59,613 nucleotides of DNA. Origin: Clostridiales bacterium GWF2_38_85. Its GTDB lineage: Bacteria; Bacillota; Clostridia; Oscillospirales; CAG-382. Shown here piece after piece: positions 54,104-59,613 of this stretch (positions are counted from its first letter, which is position 1; each line of letters begins with the position of its first letter). The DNA is taken from positions 1 through 59,613 of the forward strand of contig MGOY01000037.1 of NCBI GenBank assembly GCA_001797275.1, in the 5' to 3' direction. The notes under the pieces were generated by a model. That model had not been told where the DNA came from, ran no database searches, and worked only from the letters and a program-made list of their open reading frames with translations. The position numbers and the translations under genes were made by a program.

Positions 54104-54538
54104 ATGAAAGAAAAGGGAGTCGGCATGGCTAAGGAGTTTAAAAAATTCATCATGCGTGGTAATGTAATGGACTTGGCAATCGGTATTATCATAGGTGGGG
54201 CTTTCGGAAAAATTGTTACATCGCTTGTAAACGACATAATCATGCCGTTGATCGGACTTATACTTGGCAAGGTAAACTTTGCGGATATGAAGTATGTAAT
54301 AACACCAGCAACAGATACTGCCGCTGAGGTTGCATTCAAGTATGGAGCGTTTATTCAGTCCATAATTGATTTCTTGATCATAGCACTTTGTATTTTCCTT
54401 ATAGTAAAGCTCTTGACTTCATTCAAAAAAAAGCAGGAGGAGCCTGCTGTACCGCCACTCTCACCACCCACGCCACCAAAGAATGAATTATTACTCGAGG
54501 AAATCAGAGACTTGTTAAAGAGCATGAACGAAAAGTAA
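54104..54538 (+). CDS. mscL: Large-conductance mechanosensitive channel MscL
   Basis: 144 residues from ATG 54104 (GAAGGGA about 8 bases upstream); ATG 54125 (MAKEFKKFIMRGNVMDLAIG) also has a purine stretch ahead and is the conserved family start. TM1 (AIGIIIGGAFGKIVTSLVNDIIMPLIG) and TM2 (SIIDFLIIALCIFLIVKLL) are intact, with a periplasmic loop between. The C-terminal Pro-rich linker and helix (LLLEEIRDLLKSM) are also typical. It releases solutes on hypo-osmotic shock and may cover for the broken MscS just upstream. Confidence 0.95.
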   Translation: MKEKGVGMAKEFKKFIMRGNVMDLAIGIIIGGAFGKIVTSLVNDIIMPLIGLILGKVNFADMKYVITPATDTAAEVAFKYGAFIQSIIDFLIIALCIFLIVKLLTSFKKKQEEPAVPPLSPPTPPKNELLLEEIRDLLKSMNEK

Positions 54539-54585
54539 TAGTATATACAAAAACAGGACTTTTTAATAATCAGAAGCCCTGCGTA

Positions 54586-56658
54586 TTATATTTCGTTGTC
54601 CTGCATTGCCATCTCGATAAATTGTTCAGCTAAGACAGGATCGAAATGCTTGCCTGCACTGCTGCGGATAGATTCAAGCGCTATATCCTTTGACATAGAT
54701 TTTCTGTTGGGTGCTCCGCTTAACTTCCGGTCATAACTCTCGGCGAGCGAAATAATTCTCGATAGATATGGAATCTCATTGCATATTAACTGCTTAGGAT
54801 AACCGGAGCCATCCCATCTTTCCTGATGCGTCAGTACCAGCTCGGCAATATCGAGTGTGTTGTCGAAAGAATTCAATATCCTGTATCCGATAACAGGATG
54901 CTTTTTAATTTCGTTCCATTCGGTATCACTTGGAGAAACATTTTTTAGAATCAAATGCGCAGGTAATACGATTTTTCCGATATCATGCAGAAAAGCAGCA
55001 TCTTTGAGTTTTTTTAACTCTATTTCATCGAGCTTGAGATATTTACCCATTTTGCAGCATATATTACGCACCTTTTCAGCATGTTCTTTTTCACGCGGGA
55101 AATTATTATGCAGAGAGTTTATTATGGAATTAATGGCATCGGATTTAAACGCATCACGTTCAAGTGTTTTCTGTGAATACATCAATTCCTCCGCATTATT
55201 AAGAGTGAATAGAATATTTTCATTTCTTGTAATTTTAGTATCAGAACCGATAGAAACACTGCCTCTGATACCGCTGATTTGTTTTTGTGAAAATTGTTCT
55301 TTAATTCGTGCAATTAACTTTTTTGCGGTTTCGTTGTCTGTCGAAGGCAGCAACATAACAAATTCATCACCACCCCATCTTGCGGCAACATCACCGATAC
55401 GGCAATTAACATTCAAAATTTCTGCCATGGATTTTAATAGCATATCGCCGTGAGCATGACCAAATATATCGTTAATCAACTTCAGACCATTGACATCGCA
55501 CATAACAACCGATATTGGAAGTTTGCTTTCGATTTTATCGGAATTCAACAGTTCTTCAAAATACCGTCTATTATGAAGCCCGGTAAGTGAATCGTGATAA
55601 CTAAGATATTCGATCTCGAACAACAGCAGCGCCTCATGCAGGACATAATCAAGCTGTTCCTGACGACACTTATATGGATGTGTTAATATATCGTTGAGAA
55701 TACTGTTTCTTTGAAGCAGACAATATTGAAGTTGTAGATTTTTTTGGTTATCGGTAATATCTCTTACATAAGCCCCGACGCCATATTTACCACTGGGTAA
55801 TTTGACGGGAAACTTTGTTGTTTCATAGGTTCTGTCATTCCATTTGATCTCATCGATTATTATTTCGTTCTTCTCAAGCACTTCAAGATCGGTTTTTATC
55901 TTTTGTCTGGTGAATTCTTCTTCGGAGAAGGTAAAGTCGTCTTTGCCAATTATATCTTCCGCTTTTTTGCCATAAAATACTTCAACAGCCTTATTGACAA
56001 ATACATATTTCAGATTTTCGTCCTTTAGGTAAATAAGGCTTTGAGATGCATTGTTAAAAGTTTCTCTGAGTAGATTAAGGTTTTCGAAACGCATCTTTAA
56101 TTTTTTTAATTCTCTTTTACTTTTTGATATAATAACAATTGAAATTATTAGAATAATAATTATAATAACGCTGAAAACAATTACACTGGCGGTAAGAATT
56201 TTATCTCTTTGATGTTCGTAAACCTTGTCGGTTATATCATGGATTATTGAAAACTGCATATTCTGATTTCGAAAAATAACGGGATAAGAAAAAACCTCAA
56301 CGGTTTTCACTTCTCCCGAATCCAATTTATGTCTAAATATAAAATAGTTGCGCTGTTGGGTTTCGGCAGCTTGCATTTCAGCAGAAATTTCTACATCTGT
56401 TAATGCATTTAAATCAGATATATTGAATGAAATCAACGCTTCTATGCTGTAATCGTAGAATTCGGCAGCAGCTTTATTCGCATAAACTATTTTCCCTGTC
56501 AGAGGATAGAAGATAAGTATTACTGCTCCATATTCGTCAAATATTTCTGTAAAGTCCGTTTCAAAACCGCTATTTGAAAAGCTATCTTCACCAATAATAC
56601 CAGCCGGAAAGATAACTAAAAGAATTATTGTCAACAACAGGGTGGTAAGCTTCCTCAT
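54586..56658 (-). CDS. Membrane sensor with PAS, GGDEF and HD-GYP domains
   Basis: 690 residues from ATG 56658 (MRKLTTLLLTI); the ATG at 56670 touches the AAAGGA ribosome binding site. A signal/TM segment (1-22) is followed by an extracytoplasmic PAS-like domain (30-150), a second TM (about 158-180), a cytoplasmic PAS domain (195-310), GGDEF (about 360-500; RWGGDEF intact) and HD-GYP (about 510-690; HDIGK, ERWDGSGYP). It can in principle make and break c-di-GMP. The ligand is unknown. Convergent with mscL; only 47 bp separate the stops. Confidence 0.9.
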   Translation of the reverse strand: MRKLTTLLLTIILLVIFPAGIIGEDSFSNSGFETDFTEIFDEYGAVILIFYPLTGKIVYANKAAAEFYDYSIEALISFNISDLNALTDVEISAEMQAAETQQRNYFIFRHKLDSGEVKTVEVFSYPVIFRNQNMQFSIIHDITDKVYEHQRDKILTASVIVFSVIIIIILIISIVIISKSKRELKKLKMRFENLNLLRETFNNASQSLIYLKDENLKYVFVNKAVEVFYGKKAEDIIGKDDFTFSEEEFTRQKIKTDLEVLEKNEIIIDEIKWNDRTYETTKFPVKLPSGKYGVGAYVRDITDNQKNLQLQYCLLQRNSILNDILTHPYKCRQEQLDYVLHEALLLFEIEYLSYHDSLTGLHNRRYFEELLNSDKIESKLPISVVMCDVNGLKLINDIFGHAHGDMLLKSMAEILNVNCRIGDVAARWGGDEFVMLLPSTDNETAKKLIARIKEQFSQKQISGIRGSVSIGSDTKITRNENILFTLNNAEELMYSQKTLERDAFKSDAINSIINSLHNNFPREKEHAEKVRNICCKMGKYLKLDEIELKKLKDAAFLHDIGKIVLPAHLILKNVSPSDTEWNEIKKHPVIGYRILNSFDNTLDIAELVLTHQERWDGSGYPKQLICNEIPYLSRIISLAESYDRKLSGAPNRKSMSKDIALESIRSSAGKHFDPVLAEQFIEMAMQDNEI

Positions 56659-56715
56659 AACTATAAGCATCCTTTATGCTATGCTGCCTGTATATTTGAT
56701 TTTTAATCTGTTACC

Positions 56716-57360
56716 CTATAATAAGTTTGTAAACTCTCCTTGTTTAATTTTATTTATATAATTCAATTCATCGATTTCATAAGAGTATTTTACAAAACTA
56801 TGCCAGGTTTCTATCAATTCATCTTCATCCGGTTTCCATTCAGAGAATATAACATCATATATACAATGATTTATAAAGTTCCAATATTGATATTGAGCTT
56901 TAAGGAATTCTATTTTGATTATCCCCTTGTCGATGAACTCAACAATCGCTTTCATTGTCATTTGTTCTTTTCTGAGTTGAAGATTACGCAAATGCTTTTT
57001 TATATTGTCAGCAAGCTCCTCCGGCGGGAAAAGTGAATATCTGATATAAAACTTTATATCGTGTGGATTTGTAAGCGCGTAATTAATACTGAATCTGTAT
57101 ATAAAGTATAATTTCTTCAAAGGTTCCATATCTGCGAGTTTTTTTAAAACATCGCTGCTGAAAAGATTGTAACCATTCCACAGTCTTGTTGCGATTGCAT
57201 CAAAAAGACCTTTTTTTGAATTGAAGAAATAATAAAGAGTAGGTGCTTCAATTTCTGCGAGTTGGCAGATAGTTCTAATGCTTGTTGCAGAATAACCCTT
57301 TTCTAGAAATAAATCAAAAGCGATTTCTAAAATAGAATTCATTCTATCGTTGTCATGCAT
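56716..57360 (-). CDS. TetR/AcrR-family regulator
   Basis: 214 residues. The N-terminal helix-turn-helix (ILEIAFDLFLEKGYSATSIR, then TICQLAEIEAPTLYYFFNSK) is canonical. The C-terminal domain is ligand-binding, with no assignable effector. It lies upstream of the PAS-GGDEF-HD-GYP gene on the same strand, 57 bp apart, so co-transcription is possible. Palindromes at 57397-57406 and 57430-57448 in its own upstream region are candidate operators. Confidence 0.85.
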   Translation of the reverse strand: MHDNDRMNSILEIAFDLFLEKGYSATSIRTICQLAEIEAPTLYYFFNSKKGLFDAIATRLWNGYNLFSSDVLKKLADMEPLKKLYFIYRFSINYALTNPHDIKFYIRYSLFPPEELADNIKKHLRNLQLRKEQMTMKAIVEFIDKGIIKIEFLKAQYQYWNFINHCIYDVIFSEWKPDEDELIETWHSFVKYSYEIDELNYINKIKQGEFTNLL

Positions 57361-57396
57361 AAAATATACCTTTCATGGCGTGGAATAAGAATTCTG

Positions 57397-57448
57397 CGTT
57401 GCAACGTTTTATATGAAGAATTAACACTTTGTTATATACAATATAACA
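57397..57448. promoter_or_regulatory. Candidate TetR operators
   Basis: CGTTGCAACG (57397-57406) is a perfect 10-bp palindrome. TGTTATAT-ACA-ATATAACA (57430-57448) is a perfect 8-bp inverted repeat. Both lie within 90 bases of the TetR start. Confidence 0.4.
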
Positions 57449-57881
57449 TACAATATTGAATTAATCAATAAAAATTATACGAAAAATACTGATATATCGA
57501 ACGTTAAAGAGAGATTAAAAGAGTTGAATTAATTATTCATCAATGATATAATCAATAAATACTGACCTAAATACAAATAAGCGAGTATAACAAGATTTTA
57601 ATGTTAATGTTATGAAATAGCTTGCATAAATATATAAATACATATAATTGTTCACATTATATATTTCGACGGTTTATAAAAAAAAGATAATTAAATTGTA
57701 ATAAATATTATACAATAATAATTCTAATATTAGTAAATGTCAATATTTTTCTCGATAAACACGAAAATAATTATAATAAAGCAATAATATAGACACAATA
57801 ATTAATATATTTCAAGTTTAGTATATATAATATTTACAATAAGAATACAGAGTATTATGATAAACAGAAAGCGATGAAGCG
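57449..57881. other. AT-rich intergenic region
   Basis: About 430 bases, very A+T rich, between the divergent TetR and FAD-oxidoreductase genes. No RNA gene, ORF or clear promoter pair can be supported. Confidence 0.45.
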
Positions 57882-59465
57882 TTGATTATTTTATCCGATA
57901 TTAAAATGCAGTTAAATTACGATTATGCGGTACTCATCAATACAGCAGCGATCAGGTTACAGATATCAACAGATGACATTATTGCACTTGAAATAATCAA
58001 GCGTGAAACCAATACTAAAAACATCGAAGACATATATTTTGATATGGTGCTTGCAGTAACTGTCGCGGATGAAGATAAGCTGCTTGAAACACGCACAAGA
58101 AAGCATATTTATAAACAAGAAGAGTCAACTTATACTGTTGCATCAAATAAACTGCCTTCACGCCCTGTTATTGTCGGCTTTGGAGCGGCAGGTATATTTG
58201 CAGCGTTGATACTTGCTGAAGCAGGAACAAGACCAATTGTTCTGGAACGAGGGCAGAATGTTGACAACCGCAGAGAGAGGGTTCAGAGGTTTTGGAACAC
58301 AGGTGAACTTGATATACAGACAAATGTGCAGTTCGGTGAAGGTGGTGCAGGCACATTCTCAGACGGAAAGCTAAAAACGGGACAGAAGGATGCAAGAAAG
58401 CTTAAAATACTCGATGAGTTCGTTAGGGCAGGTGCACCCGATGAAATAAAATACCTGACGAAGCCCCATATCGGCACCGATAGGTTGCGCGTTGTGGTAA
58501 AGAACCTGAGGGAAAAGATAATTTCGCTGGGCGGAGAAATTGTGTTCGGAGCAAAGGCAAACAATGTACTGTATAAAGACAGTAAAATTACCGGTGTTCG
58601 TTACGATAAAGACGGTAGTGAATTTGAGATAGAAACAGATAATGTCGTTCTTGCAATAGGCCACAGTGCAAGAGATACATTCAACAACCTTTTTGATAGT
58701 GGAATCAAGATGGAGCAGAAACCCTTCGCTGTCGGTGTCCGCATCGAGCATCCGCAGGAGTTGATTAATAGGATAAAATATGGCAGATTTGCAAGCCATC
58801 CGGCATTGGGTGCTGCCGACTACAGAATGGTCGTACATCTGAAAAACAGTAGGGGAGTATATACCTTTTGTATGTGCCCGGGCGGTGCTGTTGCCGCTGC
58901 GGCATCTGAAGAGAATGCAATAACAACCAATGGTATGAGCGAATTTATGAGAGATGGCAGGAACGCAAACACTGCACTGCTTGTCACGGTTGATAAAAAG
59001 GATTTTGCGAACGATTCACCGCTTGCAGGAATTGATTATCAGCGGAAAATCGAAGCGGCCGCATTCATTGCAGGCGGTGGAGGCTACAAGGCACCGGTTC
59101 AGCGGCTTGAGGACTTTCTGGCGAAGCGGCAGTCGGCGAGCTTCGGTGATGTACTGCCCACTTATAAGCCGGGTATCGTCTTTGCAGAGGTCGATTCATA
59201 TCTGCCAGACTATGTTGCCGATTCACTCCGCAGGGCAATAACCGAGATGAGCGATTGGATGCCGGGATTCTATTATCCCGATGCCATACTGACAGGAGCC
59301 GAAACCCGAAGCACCTCACCTGTCAAAATAATCAGAGGTGAGAACCTTGAGGCTTACGGCATAAATGGTCTTTATCCCTGTGGCGAAGGAGCAGGTTATG
59401 CCGGCGGTATAATTTCAGCCGCTGTTGACGGTATATTATGTGCTGAACGTATATTAAATATATAA
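57882..59465 (+). CDS. FAD-dependent oxidoreductase (COG2509-type)
   Basis: 527 residues, starting at TTG 57882 after AAAGCGATGAAG. A small N-terminal domain (to ~80) is followed by the dinucleotide fold PVIVGFGAAGIFAALILAEA near 92-111 with GxGxxG and the acidic end of strand 2 (VLERG). FGEGGAGTFSDGKL, FAVGVRIEHPQ and GLYPCGEGAGYAGGI (the second FAD motif) match the uncharacterised FAD-dependent dehydrogenases of COG2509. No membrane segment. Substrate unknown. Monocistronic in this window. Confidence 0.85.
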   Translation: MIILSDIKMQLNYDYAVLINTAAIRLQISTDDIIALEIIKRETNTKNIEDIYFDMVLAVTVADEDKLLETRTRKHIYKQEESTYTVASNKLPSRPVIVGFGAAGIFAALILAEAGTRPIVLERGQNVDNRRERVQRFWNTGELDIQTNVQFGEGGAGTFSDGKLKTGQKDARKLKILDEFVRAGAPDEIKYLTKPHIGTDRLRVVVKNLREKIISLGGEIVFGAKANNVLYKDSKITGVRYDKDGSEFEIETDNVVLAIGHSARDTFNNLFDSGIKMEQKPFAVGVRIEHPQELINRIKYGRFASHPALGAADYRMVVHLKNSRGVYTFCMCPGGAVAAAASEENAITTNGMSEFMRDGRNANTALLVTVDKKDFANDSPLAGIDYQRKIEAAAFIAGGGGYKAPVQRLEDFLAKRQSASFGDVLPTYKPGIVFAEVDSYLPDYVADSLRRAITEMSDWMPGFYYPDAILTGAETRSTSPVKIIRGENLEAYGINGLYPCGEGAGYAGGIISAAVDGILCAERILNI

Positions 59466-59517
59466 TGTGCATAATAAAAGAGCCGCATATTCATATGATA
59501 TAATCCCCTTAGAGTAT

Positions 59518-59613
59518 GGTCGTCCTTCATATGCATGAAAGTAGCATCGGTATCTGTTTTCGAGAAGCTGTTGCGTCCGTCGAACAATTCGTTGTATTTA
59601 CTATACTTTTCGC
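59518..59613 (-). pseudogene. IS1182/IS4-like transposase fragment at the window edge
   Basis: The minus strand from the edge reads EKYSKYNELFDGRNSFSKTD then TDATFMHMKDDH. The SKTDxDATFMxMK pattern is the central DDE-region signature of IS1182-type transposases. After MKDDH the match is lost and a stop-bearing sequence follows, so the 3' part of the gene is missing. The 5' part would lie beyond the window. Confidence 0.7.

Noticed and set aside
1-59613. CRISPR arrays, rRNA and tRNA genes
   Set aside because: No regularly spaced direct repeats, no rRNA-like blocks and no convincing tRNA cloverleaf were seen on either strand by eye.

Overview
The window is low-GC DNA from an anaerobic, spore-forming Firmicute. 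It most resembles a clostridium of the Oscillospiraceae/Ruminococcaceae type, but this is inferred from gene families only. The pointers are an intact spoIIAA-spoIIAB-sigF operon, a SpoIIQ-like M23 protein behind a sigma-F-type promoter, an FtsK/SpoIIIE translocase, oxygen-sensitive Fe-S ATPases, [FeFe]-hydrogenase remnants, consensus TTGACA/TATAAT promoters and AGGAGG-type ribosome binding sites.

Layout. 0.15-0.6 kb: decayed RAYT transposase. 0.7-6.3 kb: DUF1015 gene, valS and the spoIIA operon. 6.7-13.8 kb: secreted Ig-like protein, uppP, a DUF3267 membrane zincin, ftsK/spoIIIE and glyS. 13.9-17.1 kb: a minus-strand island (AraC-GNAT fusion, methyltransferase, P-loop kinase, GNAT) whose first gene sits behind an attenuator-like leader. 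17.2-22.5 kb: SpoIIQ-like protein, FkbM methyltransferase and a 1109-residue surface protein. 22.7-23.6 kb: a MITE, an orphan transcription unit and a GNAT gene killed by one stop codon. 23.8-27.9 kb: a four-gene cluster starting with a serine-palmitoyltransferase-like enzyme. 28-30.5 kb: surface transglutaminase and a zinc-ribbon protein. 30.6-35.2 kb: a decaying segment bounded by two oppositely oriented MITE copies. It holds a frameshifted LysR gene, an intact esterase and end-to-end fragments of DUF4303, AdhE and two [FeFe]-hydrogenase genes. 35.2-45.0 kb: DUF1294-GGDEF fusion, two glycoside-hydrolase-like proteins and a zinc-ribbon/giant-protein pair. 45.2-48.3 kb: znuACB-zur with a near-perfect operator. 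48.5-53.4 kb: a NifX/MinD/DtxR/DUF5320/DUF134/MBL metal-cluster locus resembling the ORP (orange protein) systems of anaerobes. 53.5-59.6 kb: broken mscS, mscL, a PAS-GGDEF-HD-GYP sensor, TetR, an FAD-dependent oxidoreductase and a transposase fragment at the edge.

How the genes work together. The zinc locus is a self-contained uptake and regulation unit. The NifX/MinD locus looks like a metal or Fe-S cofactor system with its own metalloregulator. The 23.8-27.9 kb cluster could make a sphingoid-type amino lipid. The spo genes, the SpoIIQ-like protein and FtsK/SpoIIIE cover forespore signalling and chromosome transport.

Two themes recur. One is gene decay: RAYT, GNAT, LysR, AdhE, two hydrogenases, DUF4303 and MscS are all broken while neighbouring long genes are intact. 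The other is a small family of about 103-bp inverted-repeat elements (four copies), one of which ends a hydrogenase remnant. All assignments come from reading the sequence and from memory of the families; no database search was run.
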